A DNA stretch of 64,000 nucleotides from Nocardiopsis sp. FR4 (GCF_009830945.1 NZ_VWVV01000004.1:186001-250000), one strand, 5' to 3'. Positions 8,228 to 17,301 are shown, numbered from the stretch's first letter. The notes: generated by a model from the letters alone, not told the origin. Numbers and translations: made by a program.

Positions 8228-9184
8228 ATGAGCAATGTGGAAGAGGTCATGCGATTAGACCCTGATCAAGATGGAGCGATGGAGCACCGGCTCTCCTCAA
8301 CGACCACCTCCCGTACTCATGGTCACTGTGCAGGCTCGATATCTACAGGAGTGGAAGTGCGCGAAGCAGTTCGTCAGGCCGTCGCGACCATACACAGACG
8401 ATTCTCCGAACCGATTACTTTGACGGACATCGCCGCCGAGGTCTTCGTCAGCCCCTTCCACCTCTCCCGCGTCTTCTCCCAGGAAACCGGCGTCCCCCCG
8501 GGCCGGTACCTCACCGCCGTTCGCATGTTCGAAGCCAAGAAACGCCTCCTGACCTCATCCATGACCGTCTGCGACATCGTCTACAGCGTCGGCTACAACA
8601 GCGTCGGCACCTTCACCAGCCGGTTCACCAGGGCCGTGGGCATGTCACCCCGGCAGTACCGCCAGCCCGAGGTGGAGCGCCTGCTCGTGGCCGCCTCCGG
8701 CGAGCTCAACCGGATGCCCGCCCTGGGGGAGCTGATGGCGCCGACGCGGCGGCCGCCGAGCGCCCACCGGCCCACCGGCACGCTCAACGGCGTGGTCGAA
8801 CTGCCCCGCCACGCACCCGGAACGACCCTTTTGATCGGTGTCTACCACGAGCACGTCCCCCAGCAGGCCCCCGTCGTCCACATGGCCCTGCCGGCCGACA
8901 CGCGCACTCACTTCTCCCTCACCGGGGTCCCCTACGGGTCCTGGACGGTCATGGCGATCGCCATGCGGGCGGGCATCGCCGAGAACCGGGAGAACGTCTT
9001 CCTCTGCTCCTCGCCCAACCGGATCTCCGTCTCCCCCGGATCCACCTCCTGGACCAGGCTTCCGATGCGGCGGCTCTCCCCCACAGACGCCCCCATCGCG
9101 GTCACCCTGGCGGACACCTCCCTCCGCTCCCTTCCCGCGCACACGTACGAGGCGGACCGCTTCCCCGCCCTGGTCGGCAGCTGA
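8228..9184 (+). CDS. AraC-family transcriptional regulator with N-terminal DNA-binding domain
   Basis: Probable pathway-specific regulator of the enediyne cluster. Unlike classic AraC proteins, its two helix-turn-helix motifs are near the N-terminus (about 44-140): LTDIAAEVFVSPFHLSRVFS, then VCDIVYSVGYNSVGTFTSRF with the family's GMSPRQYR ending. The C-terminal 150 residues (from GTLNGVVELPRH) look like a beta-rich domain that may sense a ligand. AAGGAGG is 12 bases before the ATG, a long spacer. The gene is 27 bp upstream of the DUF1702 gene and probably co-transcribed with it. Target sites cannot be read directly. Confidence 0.85.
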   Translation: MSNVEEVMRLDPDQDGAMEHRLSSTTTSRTHGHCAGSISTGVEVREAVRQAVATIHRRFSEPITLTDIAAEVFVSPFHLSRVFSQETGVPPGRYLTAVRMFEAKKRLLTSSMTVCDIVYSVGYNSVGTFTSRFTRAVGMSPRQYRQPEVERLLVAASGELNRMPALGELMAPTRRPPSAHRPTGTLNGVVELPRHAPGTTLLIGVYHEHVPQQAPVVHMALPADTRTHFSLTGVPYGSWTVMAIAMRAGIAENRENVFLCSSPNRISVSPGSTSWTRLPMRRLSPTDAPIAVTLADTSLRSLPAHTYEADRFPALVGS

Positions 9185-9211
9185 CCCCGCGTCCCCGTCC
9201 CACCCGGAGGT

Positions 9212-10171
9212 ATGGTGCACACCGCTGTGCGGTCGCTGAGGCGCCGCGTCCTGACCCCGAGCATGTCCGAGACCCTTGTCAGCACACGCGGTTTCCACGA
9301 GGGGAAGCCGGACGAACGCCGCATGATCGAGGCCGTCGGCAGGTACTTCCTGACCGGTTACGGGCATGCGGTGGAGACCGCCTCCCCCGCCCGTACCGAC
9401 GGGCTCCTGCGCGATCTCCCGGAGCGCTTCCGGGGCTTCGCCTACGAGGGCGCCGCGATGGGTTTCACCGTGTTGGACGCACTGCTGCCCCGGGGCCGCC
9501 GCACGACGGCCTTCCTGGCCGGGGTCGGCCGCCCCCACCTGTACATGGCCTACGTCGGTGTCGGCTGGGCCATGGCCAGACTGCCCCGGCCCCTGTGGCC
9601 GTCCCCGTCGGGGTTCGATCCCGTGCTGAGGTGGCTGGTCCTCGACGGCTACGGGTTCCACCAGACGTACTTCCGTACCCGGCGGTTCGTGCGCGGGCAG
9701 GCGCTCGACCACCGGCCCGCCCGGTGGTCGGGCGCTCCGGGCTACGCGGCCCGGGCCTTCGACCAGGGCGTGGGCCGAGCGCTGTGGTTCGTGGCCTGTG
9801 CCGACCCGGACCGTGCCGCCGACCTGGTCGAGTCCTTCCCCCCCGGGCGCAGGGCCGACCTCTACGGCGGGGTCGGCCTGGCGGCGACCTACGCGGGCGG
9901 AGGCGCGTCCGGGCTGTCGGCCCTGCGGGAACGCGCCGGCGAGCACCGGCGCTGGCTGGCGCAGGGCAGCGCGTTCGCCGCCGAGGCCAGGGCGCGCGCC
10001 GGCCTGGTGGTGCCGCACGTCGCCGCCGCCACCGGGGCCCTGTGCGGCCTGTCACCGGAGGCGGCGGCCGACTTGGCCCGGAGCACCCGCCCCGAGTCGG
10101 ACGGAGACGGGGAGGAGGGCGTCGGCTACGAGGTGTGGCGCGCGCGGCTGGCCGACCGGCTCGCCTGCTGA
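9212..10171 (+). CDS. DUF1702 / UnbL-type enediyne biosynthesis protein
   Basis: Member of the uncharacterised family conserved next to enediyne polyketide synthases (UNBL in the PKSE/TEBC/UNBL/UNBV/UNBU warhead cassette). The 319 aa open with a basic LRRRVLTPSMSE segment, then RGFAYEGAAMGF, VGRPHLYMAYVGVGWAM, the LPRPLW motif, LDGYGFHQTYF, QGVGRALWF and DLYGGVGLAATYAGG, all family hallmarks. The biochemical role is unknown; family context places it in maturation of the polyene to the enediyne core. GGAGG is only one base before ATG 9212, so the GTG at 9215 may be the real start. It converges with the flavin reductase gene, 17 bp away. Being on the opposite strand from the synthase is unusual for this cassette. 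Confidence 0.88.
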   Translation: MVHTAVRSLRRRVLTPSMSETLVSTRGFHEGKPDERRMIEAVGRYFLTGYGHAVETASPARTDGLLRDLPERFRGFAYEGAAMGFTVLDALLPRGRRTTAFLAGVGRPHLYMAYVGVGWAMARLPRPLWPSPSGFDPVLRWLVLDGYGFHQTYFRTRRFVRGQALDHRPARWSGAPGYAARAFDQGVGRALWFVACADPDRAADLVESFPPGRRADLYGGVGLAATYAGGGASGLSALRERAGEHRRWLAQGSAFAAEARARAGLVVPHVAAATGALCGLSPEAAADLARSTRPESDGDGEEGVGYEVWRARLADRLAC

Positions 10172-10188
10172 GTCCCGGGGAGTGCTGT

Positions 10189-10728
10189 TCACCGGGGGCG
10201 TCCTCCGAGGGCGCCCCCGGCCCGCTCCCGCACGCCTGGCGGGGGCGGCGGCGGAGGAGGGGCCGCGCGCAGCGCGCCGTCGGCGAACAGCAGCGCCTCG
10301 GTCCGCGACCCGCGAAGGGCGGTGAGCACCCGGCCCAGGAGGATGGCGTGATCGCCCCCCGGATAGCGGTGCTCCACCTCGCACTCCAACCAGCCAAGCG
10401 CACCGGACAGCAGCGGCGCTCCGGTACGGGGACCGGGCCGCCAGTCGTACCCGTCGAACTGGGCGCGGCCCTCCGGGCGGGAACCGTCGGCGAAGTGCCG
10501 GGCCGCGTCCTCCTGGTCGGCGGCCAGCAGCGACACACCGAAGGAGCCGGTGCCGACGACCGCCGCGTGCAGGCGCGCGGTGAGGGACACGCAGCACAGC
10601 ACCAGCGGCGGGTCCAGGGACACCGACGTGAAGGCGTTGGCCGTCATACCGTGGGGCGTGCTTCCCCCCGTGGTCACCACGGTCACCCCGGTGGCGAAAC
10701 GGGACATGACCCGGCGGAGACCGTCCAT
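10189..10728 (-). CDS. Flavin reductase-like FMN/FAD-binding protein (SgcE6-type)
   Basis: Small NAD(P)H:flavin oxidoreductase that would supply reduced flavin to a partner monooxygenase. The 179 aa from MDGLRRVMSRFATG include ATGVTVVTTGG, HGMTANAFTSVSLDPP and LVLCCVS, the split-barrel flavin-binding core, plus HAILLGRVL near the C-terminus. The last 35 residues are Pro- and Arg-rich and look disordered. The start is set by a TGATG junction sharing one base with the thioesterase stop. Third gene of the synthase operon. SgcE6 in C-1027 clusters is the described analogue; its oxygenase partner is not in this window. Confidence 0.88.
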   Translation of the reverse strand: MDGLRRVMSRFATGVTVVTTGGSTPHGMTANAFTSVSLDPPLVLCCVSLTARLHAAVVGTGSFGVSLLAADQEDAARHFADGSRPEGRAQFDGYDWRPGPRTGAPLLSGALGWLECEVEHRYPGGDHAILLGRVLTALRGSRTEALLFADGALRAAPPPPPPPPGVRERAGGALGGRPR

Positions 10729-11186
10729 CAGCCGCGCACCGTCTGCCGTTGGAGGGGGGCGAAGGGCGCGAGCGCCGTGCGCAGGGAGTCGGGGACCCGC
10801 ACCGGCACGGCGGAGCCGTTGGCCCCGCGCAGACACGCCACACGCTGTCTTCCGCGCGCGACCAGGGTCGCGCCCTCCCCGTCCAGACGCACGTAGTCGA
10901 AGGCGAAGCCGATCTGCGTCTGGGTCAGCTCCTCCAGCCGCATGCGTACCGACAGTTCGTCGAACGCGGTCGTCTCGGCGAGGAAGTCGCAGTCCACGTG
11001 GAGGGTGAACAGTTTGAGGTCCCCGCGCAGGTCGTCGAGGACCGCCGGGGCCCGCTCCCTGAGGAACATCTCCCGGCAGCGCCCCTGCCAGCGCAGGTAG
11101 TGGGCGTAGTAGACGTTGCCGACCAGGTTGGTCTCCTCGAGGCTGACGATGTGGCGCATCTCGTAGTAGCCGGGGTGCTCGTTCAC
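10728..11186 (-). CDS. TEBC-type enediyne thioesterase (hot-dog fold)
   Basis: Releases the linear polyene from the enediyne synthase, as described for SgcE10 and CalE7. The 152 aa begin VNEHPGYYEMRHIV and contain EETNLVGNVYYAHYLRWQGR, the strongly conserved stretch of this family with catalytic Arg and Glu residues, followed by FTLHVDCDFLAE. The GTG start at 11186 is preferred because AGAGGAA precedes it at good spacing and the family starts there. An ATG at 11204 overlapping the synthase stop (ATGA) is in frame and possible. Immediately downstream of the synthase gene and coupled to it. Confidence 0.93.
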   Translation of the reverse strand: MNEHPGYYEMRHIVSLEETNLVGNVYYAHYLRWQGRCREMFLRERAPAVLDDLRGDLKLFTLHVDCDFLAETTAFDELSVRMRLEELTQTQIGFAFDYVRLDGEGATLVARGRQRVACLRGANGSAVPVRVPDSLRTALAPFAPLQRQTVRG

Positions 11187-11200
11187 GGACGCGGTTCCTC

Positions 11201-14200
11201 TCATGGGCGTCGCGGAGGGGTGGGGGACGGGTCAGCGACCGCGACGACGGTCGGGCCGCCGTCCCCGGCCAGGGTCGTCACCCAGGTGGCGGCGCGGACG
11301 GCCCCGGCCGAGAGGAGCACCCAGCCGTCGGGGCGGACGCGTTCGAGGGTGAGTGCCCGGGCGGCGGTGCCCGTCTTGCGCAGGCACTCCAGGGCCGCCC
11401 ACACACGTGTCCCGGCCACCGACGCCGGCTCTCCGGTCTCCTCGGAGACGAGGTCGGCGACGGACAGCGCCGCGGGCCCGAGCAGGTCCGCCCAGACACG
11501 TCTGGGGCGCTCGGCGCAGGACTCGATGTCACAGCCGAGGGGCGCTTCCCCCGCCACGGCCAGGGTCACCCCGGCCGTGTGTGAGACCGACACGTGGGCG
11601 CCGTCGACCTCGGGACGGCCGTCCGGCCGGTGGCGCACCCTCGCCGGCCGGTCCAGCAGGCGGCCCACCGCGCGTTCGGTCCGGGACCGCCTCCCCTCGG
11701 CTCCCTCCCCCGGGACCAGGTGCCCCGGTTCGAGGGCGACCGCGATCCGAAGGTCCAGCACGCTTTCCAGGGAGCGCTCCAGGTGCGGTCCCAGCAGCGG
11801 CGGGGCCCAGGGCCCGGCGCCTCCCCGTGAGCGCACCGCCCGCAGGCGCAGGCCCTCCCAGCGTTCGACCACCCGTCCTGACGGGCCCCGCACCTCCACG
11901 TCGTAGACGTGGGAGTCGCCCTCCCTGGCGCGCTCGCACGCGTACAGGACGAGGTGTCCCGTCTCCTGGTCGGCGGGATCGGCGGGACGGAGGCGGTCCA
12001 CGCGTTCGGGGAGCAGGACCGCGTCGGGCACACCGGCCTGGAGAGCGTGCATGACGGTGTCGCGCGCGCCCGGGTCTGCGAGGACGAGCTCCTGGGGGAG
12101 GTAGGGGGCGAACCACCCGGCGGCGTTGCGCACGGCGACCTCGGCCACTGTGCGCCGGGCGCTCACCTTCCTGTAGGCCAGGAGACGCTGGAACAGCTTG
12201 CCCTGGAAGAGCAGGCTCCCGTAGAGGTCCGTGACCGGGTCGAGCGGGACGGGCGGGACCGTCGGCACGGAGGCGGGGCCGGTAACCGGTTCCCCGCCGT
12301 CCGGGGTCTCGGCCGCCCATCTCAGGACCGCTCGGAAGTGGTCGGTGGCGTAGCCGGTCTCCTCGCTCCGTACGGCCGCCTCCACCGTCCGGGAGTCGCG
12401 GACCAGCGCGGCGACCCTCACCGTGGTCGCGCCGGAGCCGGGAACGGTGATCGGGCGCAGGAACTCCATGTCCTCCAGGACCGGGACACCGGGGTGCCCG
12501 CTCAGGGCCGCGGCCACCTGCGCCATCGCCTCCATGCCCAGGACGGCGGGCAGGAGGGTGTCGCCGTCGAGCCTGTGGTCGTCCAGGTAGGGGTCGGTGT
12601 GCGCGGCCAGCTCGGTCTCGGTGACCAGTTCGACGCCGGGATAGTGGACCAGGACCCGGTCCAGGAACCTCCCCAGGGGCAGGTCGGGGTACCGGGGGAG
12701 GGTGGGGAGCGGACCGGTGCGCCCGCTGACCACGACCACGGGACCGGTGCGCGGGTCGGCCAGCAGCGCGCGCAGCGCCGCGATACCCTCCTCGACGGAG
12801 ATGGGGGTGATGCCCTCGCGGGTCAGCGCCTCGACCACGCCCATCCGCTCGCCCATCCCCGCCCCGGACCAGACCGACCACTCCACGGCCAGGACGCGCG
12901 TGTGCGGGTGGAGGTGCCCGTACTCGGCGGTGAGCGCGCTCATACGGTCGTTGGCGGTGGCGTAGTGGGCCTCACCGCGCAGACCGGAGCGTCCGATGAT
13001 ACTGCCGAAGGAGACCAGGAGCCGGAGTCCGGCGGGGTCCACCGCCGCCAGGACCGAGCGCAGCCCGTCGACCTTGGGGGCGATCGTGGCGCGCATCTCC
13101 TCGGCGGTGAGCGCGCTGAGCGGAGCGGGCTCGTTGCGGCCCGAGCCGTGCAGGACGGCGGTGACCGCCCCCAGGTCGGCCTCGGCCCGGGAGACGGCCG
13201 CCGCCACCTGCTCGGGGCTGGTGACGTCGGCGCGCTCGTAGCGGTACCGCACGCCCGCAGCCGCGACGCGCTCCAGGTTGGCCGCGAGCTCCGGGTCGGC
13301 GGCCGGGTCGGAGCGGCCGATCAACAGCAGCCGTGTGCCGTGGTCGGCGGCGAGCGCCAGCGCGCACTCCGCGGTGATGCCCTTACCGCCCCCGGTGACG
13401 AGCAGGACGTCGTCGGAGCCCAGTGCGGGCTCCTGCGAGGGAGGGGGGTCGGCGGGGGGGACGAGAGGGGTGAGGACGGGAACGGAACGGCGGCCGTCGG
13501 GGCCGTGGCGGGACTCGGCGTAGGAGGTCGTGGACGCCGCCTCCGCGACGACCGTCTCCACCAGCCGTTCGGCGGCACCGCTGTCGGCGGGCGCGGCGTC
13601 GGGCACCTCCACCACGGTCACGGGGACCTCCGGTGCCTCCAGGTGCAGGGTCCGGGCCAGGCCGGAGGCGAGCGGTCGGTCCTGGACGAGGACCAGGCGG
13701 ACCCCGCGCCGGATCGCCTCCTGGGCCGCGGCGAGGGGAAGTCCGACGTCCTCGCCGTCGGGGACCAGGAGGACACCGTCCCCGATCCCGGCACCGGCCA
13801 GCGCGTCTTCGAGGGACTTGGCCAGGGAGTGGTCGCAGGGGGCGTAGACGGACCAGTCCGCACCGCCGGCTCCGGACGCGGGGGGCGGCGCGACCGGTGC
13901 GGGGAGGGGTCGGTGCTCGGCCCGGAAGGACCGGACCCAGGGCCCGATTCCGGCGACCTCCCCGGCTCCGTCGTCACCGGTGCCGGCCGTGCGGGCCAGA
14001 CCGTCGATGGTCGCGGCTAGGTCGGCCAGGCTGGACGTGGCGTAACCGCTGGTGGCTTCCAGCGGCGGCAATCCCCTGGCGCGTGTCGCCTCGTTGACGA
14101 TCTGGCCGACCGTGATTGAGCTCAGGTGCAGTTCGTCCAGGGGTTTGGTGCTCCCCGTGATGGTGTCCACCGGCAGCTCCACCCGGCCGGCGACGAGTTC

Positions 14201-17020
14201 GCGCAGGATCTGGAGGGTGTCGGCGCCGTCCACGGCCGCAGGGGCGGGGTCCGGCGCCGCGGCGGTCGCGGTGCCGCGGCCCTGGGGAAGGTCGGGGGCC
14301 GCCTCGCAGGGGCTGGCCAGGAAGGCGAGGTCCTCGGGGAGGGGACGGACGAGACGGCCGTGGAAGAGGCGGTCGGTGCGTACCGGGGCTCCCAGGGCGA
14401 AAGCCGCTCCCACGGCACGCAGCAGGGGCGACAGGGACGGGGAGTCGGTGTCGGTCGGCAGCACCGGTGTGTCGGTGGCGATCCGTCCCGCGAGCCCGGA
14501 GAGCACCCTGCCGGGTCCGGCCTCGATGAACAGGTCGGTGTCGGGAGCCACCCGGGTGACCGCCTCGTGGAACAGGACGGGGCGCACCACCTGGTCGCGC
14601 AGCAGGTCCCGTAGGCGTGCCCCCGGCTCCAGATCGGTACCCGTGACGGTGGAGACGACCCGCCCGGACAGCGGTGCGAGGTCGAGACCGGCCAGGACGC
14701 GCTCCAGGGCGTCGGCGGACGGTGCGACGAGCGGTGAGTGGAAGGCGTGGGACACGTTCACGCCCACCGAGGTGACGCCCTCGGCCTCGGCCCTGGCCCG
14801 CAGCTTCTCCACCGCGCCGGACCGGCCCGAGACGACCGTCTGCTCCGGACCGTTGTGCCCGGCCACCACCACCTCCTCGCCGGGACCGCCGCCCTGCTCC
14901 TCCAGCAGGCGCAGAACCCGTGGGAGGGGGGCGGACAACCCGGCCATCGCGCCGTCCCCGGACCCGGTGTCGGCCATGGCGCGACCGCGGTGGGCGGCCA
15001 GGCTCAGGAGCTGGTCGGCGTCCATCGCCCCGGCCCAGTGCAGGGCCGTGATCTCGCCGAGGCTGTGGCCGACCGCAGCGCCGGCGGACACGCCGAGGCC
15101 GTCCAGGACCGCCAGGGCCGCGAGGGAGCCCGCGACGATCCTGGGCTGCGCGACCTCGGTGGCGGTCTGGTCCGCGCCCGCCGGAACGTCCGCTGAGGAG
15201 AGGACCGCGTCCGCGGCCGCGAAGCGTCGGCGCACCGCACCGGAGGCCCCGCTGCCCGAGCCCTGTCCGGGGAAGAGGAAGGTGATCCTCGGCGGTGCCT
15301 GCCGCTCGGAGAGGAAGATCCCGTGCTCGAAGGAGAGGACCTCGGTCTCCCCGGCGTCCGCGCGCTCCGCCAGGAGTGCGACGGAGCGCGCGGCGGAGAG
15401 TGGGGCGTCGGCGACGATCGCGCAGCGCACCGGGCGCCCCGCGAGGCGGAGGGCGAGGTCGGCGGCGAGGTCGGTGAGTTCGGCGAAGGAGAGCCGGGGC
15501 AGCAGGTCGGCCAAGCGGTCCAGCTCTCGGCGCAGCCCGGCGGGGGTGTCGGCGTCCAGGAGCAGTAGTTCGGCGTCCTGGCGTCCGGCCACCAGCCCGA
15601 GGGCCCGTGCGTCGGGGCCGCTGGCGTGCCCCTCCGCGGCCTCCAGGGCGACGTGGGTGTTGACGCCGCCGAATCCCATGGCCGAGACCCCCGCGCGCAC
15701 CGGGTGTTCCCGCGGCCAGGGTTCGGCGCGGTCGGGAACGCGTAGGGCGGGCGCCTCGCCCAGGAGGAGCGGATGGGGGTCGCGGTGGGAGGTGCCGGGA
15801 GGGATGGTGCCGTGGTGGACGGCCAACGCCGCCTTGATGAGCCCGGCGACACCCGCGGCGGCCTTGGTGTGGCCGATGTTGCCCTTGATGCTGCCGAGTG
15901 CCGCAGGGGCGGCTGGGGACGGGCCCCGGGCATGGGACAGGGCCGCGATCTCGGTAGCGTCGCCCAGCGCGGTCCCGGTTCCGTGCCCCTCGAAGTAGCC
16001 GACCGTGTCGGCGCCGTAGCCCGCCCGCGAGTAGGCGCGTTCGAGGGCGAGGACGTGCCCCTTCTCCTCGGGCCGGGTGATGCCGCCGCGCCCGTCCGAG
16101 GAGACCGCCCAGCCGGTGATCAGCGCGTAGACGCGCGCACCGCGCGCGATGGCGTCCTCCTCGCGCATGAGCAGGACCGCTCCCGCGCCCTCTCCCGGCC
16201 AGAAGCCGTTGGAGCCGCGGTCGTAGACCCGCATCTCGCCGGTGGCCAGGGCACCTGTACGGGCGAAGCCGACCAGTTCGAAGGGGTCGATGGAGAGGTC
16301 CACTCCCCCGGCCAGGGCGGCGTCCAGGTCCCCGTCCGCGAGGGCGCGGGCCGCGGTGGTCACGGAGAGCAGGGAGGATGAGCAGGCGCCGTCAACGGTG
16401 TAGCCGCCCCCGTTGAGGTCGAAGTGGTTGCACAGGCGTCCGGCGATGGTGTTGGACAGGCCCCCGGCGAGGGTGTCCTCGTCCACCTCCGGAAAGGGCG
16501 CCTTGTACGCGGTCTCCAACCCGGCGAGGAAGTCAGCGGTCTCCTCCTCGGCCCAGCCCCGTTCCCCGAGTGCGGCGGCCAGGGTACGGCGGACGTAGGG
16601 CCAGCGCAGCCGCAACGTATTGGCACGGGCGAATTCTCCCGTGAGGCTGTTGCCCAGGACCACTCCGGTGGTGCGCCGCGGCAGTCCGTCGCCGCCGGGG
16701 AATCCAGCGTCCTCGAAGGCGCGCGCAGCCGTTTCCAGGGCGAGCCAGTGCGTCATATCGGTGGATCTGAAAGTACTTCCCGCGATCCGGTATTTCTCAC
16801 GGTCGAACTCGAACCCGCGGAGCAGCGCCGCTTTGTTGGAATAGAAGCGGTCCGGCGCGTCGGTGTCCGGAGACCAGTAGTCATCGAGGTTGAGGCGCTC
16901 CCGCGGAATCGTACGGAAGGCACGTCGGCCCGCGAGAACGTTTTCCCACAGCTGACCAGGAGTATCAGCGTCCGGATAGCAGAGGCCGATGCCTACGATC
17001 GCAATCCGCCCGCCGCCCAT
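11201..17020 (-). CDS. Enediyne iterative type I polyketide synthase (PKSE)
   Basis: Builds the polyene precursor of an enediyne warhead from malonyl-CoA. Starting at MGGGRIAIVGIG (GGAGGTG upstream) gives 1939 aa in the diagnostic single-module order. KS: 1-460, with Cys213 in VDGACSSSLL, His346 in EGHGTGT and His384 in KGNIGHTKAA. AT: 578-880, with Ser653 in GHSLGE and the malonyl-type HAFH at 758-761. ACP: near Ser968 in LDELHLSSITVGQ. KR: TGGGKGIT near 1209, Tyr1353 in AHYATAND. DH: His1482 in LDDHRLDG. Integral phosphopantetheinyl transferase: VSHTAG, GCDIE at 1829-1833, ECLRK at 1878-1882. Every catalytic residue looked for is present, so it should be functional. First gene of the minus-strand operon to 10189. 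Warhead ring size cannot be told by eye. Confidence 0.97.
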   Translation of the reverse strand: MGGGRIAIVGIGLCYPDADTPGQLWENVLAGRRAFRTIPRERLNLDDYWSPDTDAPDRFYSNKAALLRGFEFDREKYRIAGSTFRSTDMTHWLALETAARAFEDAGFPGGDGLPRRTTGVVLGNSLTGEFARANTLRLRWPYVRRTLAAALGERGWAEEETADFLAGLETAYKAPFPEVDEDTLAGGLSNTIAGRLCNHFDLNGGGYTVDGACSSSLLSVTTAARALADGDLDAALAGGVDLSIDPFELVGFARTGALATGEMRVYDRGSNGFWPGEGAGAVLLMREEDAIARGARVYALITGWAVSSDGRGGITRPEEKGHVLALERAYSRAGYGADTVGYFEGHGTGTALGDATEIAALSHARGPSPAAPAALGSIKGNIGHTKAAAGVAGLIKAALAVHHGTIPPGTSHRDPHPLLLGEAPALRVPDRAEPWPREHPVRAGVSAMGFGGVNTHVALEAAEGHASGPDARALGLVAGRQDAELLLLDADTPAGLRRELDRLADLLPRLSFAELTDLAADLALRLAGRPVRCAIVADAPLSAARSVALLAERADAGETEVLSFEHGIFLSERQAPPRITFLFPGQGSGSGASGAVRRRFAAADAVLSSADVPAGADQTATEVAQPRIVAGSLAALAVLDGLGVSAGAAVGHSLGEITALHWAGAMDADQLLSLAAHRGRAMADTGSGDGAMAGLSAPLPRVLRLLEEQGGGPGEEVVVAGHNGPEQTVVSGRSGAVEKLRARAEAEGVTSVGVNVSHAFHSPLVAPSADALERVLAGLDLAPLSGRVVSTVTGTDLEPGARLRDLLRDQVVRPVLFHEAVTRVAPDTDLFIEAGPGRVLSGLAGRIATDTPVLPTDTDSPSLSPLLRAVGAAFALGAPVRTDRLFHGRLVRPLPEDLAFLASPCEAAPDLPQGRGTATAAAPDPAPAAVDGADTLQILRELVAGRVELPVDTITGSTKPLDELHLSSITVGQIVNEATRARGLPPLEATSGYATSSLADLAATIDGLARTAGTGDDGAGEVAGIGPWVRSFRAEHRPLPAPVAPPPASGAGGADWSVYAPCDHSLAKSLEDALAGAGIGDGVLLVPDGEDVGLPLAAAQEAIRRGVRLVLVQDRPLASGLARTLHLEAPEVPVTVVEVPDAAPADSGAAERLVETVVAEAASTTSYAESRHGPDGRRSVPVLTPLVPPADPPPSQEPALGSDDVLLVTGGGKGITAECALALAADHGTRLLLIGRSDPAADPELAANLERVAAAGVRYRYERADVTSPEQVAAAVSRAEADLGAVTAVLHGSGRNEPAPLSALTAEEMRATIAPKVDGLRSVLAAVDPAGLRLLVSFGSIIGRSGLRGEAHYATANDRMSALTAEYGHLHPHTRVLAVEWSVWSGAGMGERMGVVEALTREGITPISVEEGIAALRALLADPRTGPVVVVSGRTGPLPTLPRYPDLPLGRFLDRVLVHYPGVELVTETELAAHTDPYLDDHRLDGDTLLPAVLGMEAMAQVAAALSGHPGVPVLEDMEFLRPITVPGSGATTVRVAALVRDSRTVEAAVRSEETGYATDHFRAVLRWAAETPDGGEPVTGPASVPTVPPVPLDPVTDLYGSLLFQGKLFQRLLAYRKVSARRTVAEVAVRNAAGWFAPYLPQELVLADPGARDTVMHALQAGVPDAVLLPERVDRLRPADPADQETGHLVLYACERAREGDSHVYDVEVRGPSGRVVERWEGLRLRAVRSRGGAGPWAPPLLGPHLERSLESVLDLRIAVALEPGHLVPGEGAEGRRSRTERAVGRLLDRPARVRHRPDGRPEVDGAHVSVSHTAGVTLAVAGEAPLGCDIESCAERPRRVWADLLGPAALSVADLVSEETGEPASVAGTRVWAALECLRKTGTAARALTLERVRPDGWVLLSAGAVRAATWVTTLAGDGGPTVVAVADPSPTPPRRP

Positions 17021-17257
17021 AGGGCACCTCCGGTCCGTGGTTACAACAGAAATCCATACGACTCTGGAAACCAAGCATGGATCGGACACCGGTGAAACGT
17101 CTTCTCCATTTTTGCGCGGAGGGTCCGGGAATTCACGGGGGCCGCCACGGGCACGCGGCGCCGCCCGGGGCGGCGGCCCCGCCGACGGGGCCGCGGAAGG
17201 GGTCCGAGGAGCCGCGGGGAGGGCGCGCGGCCCCGACGCGCGAACCTACTGGTCGGT

Positions 17258-17285
17258 TTGCACTGAGACCGAGCGCGCGTACAGT
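17258..17285 (+). promoter_or_regulatory. Sigma70-like promoter of the lipoprotein gene
   Basis: TTGCAC (17258-17263), a 16-base spacer and TACAGT (17280-17285). Transcription would start inside the TTACT palindrome that follows, giving a leader of about 120 nt. Confidence 0.5.
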
Positions 17286-17287
17286 AT

Positions 17288-17301
17288 TTACTCGCAAGTA
17301 A
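17288..17301. promoter_or_regulatory. TTACTnnnnAGTAA palindrome, candidate TetR-type operator
   Basis: TTACTCGCAAGTAA is a perfect 5-4-5 inverted repeat just downstream of the -10 hexamer. It is embedded in a larger inverted repeat, TTACTCGC (17288-17295) and GCGAGTAA (17309-17316). A second palindrome with the same arms is at 29991-30004. Confidence 0.55.

Noticed and set aside
11909-14020. A 703-codon open frame on the plus strand antisense to the polyketide synthase
   Set aside because: High-GC antisense frames stay open because stop codons are rare. The residues are low-complexity Gly/Arg/Val, and the minus-strand frame has complete PKS domains.
11201-17020. Assigning the product as a 9-membered or 10-membered enediyne
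   Set aside because: The SgcE6-like flavin reductase hints at the 9-membered group and the aminopentose genes occur with both. A phylogeny and the rest of the cluster are needed.
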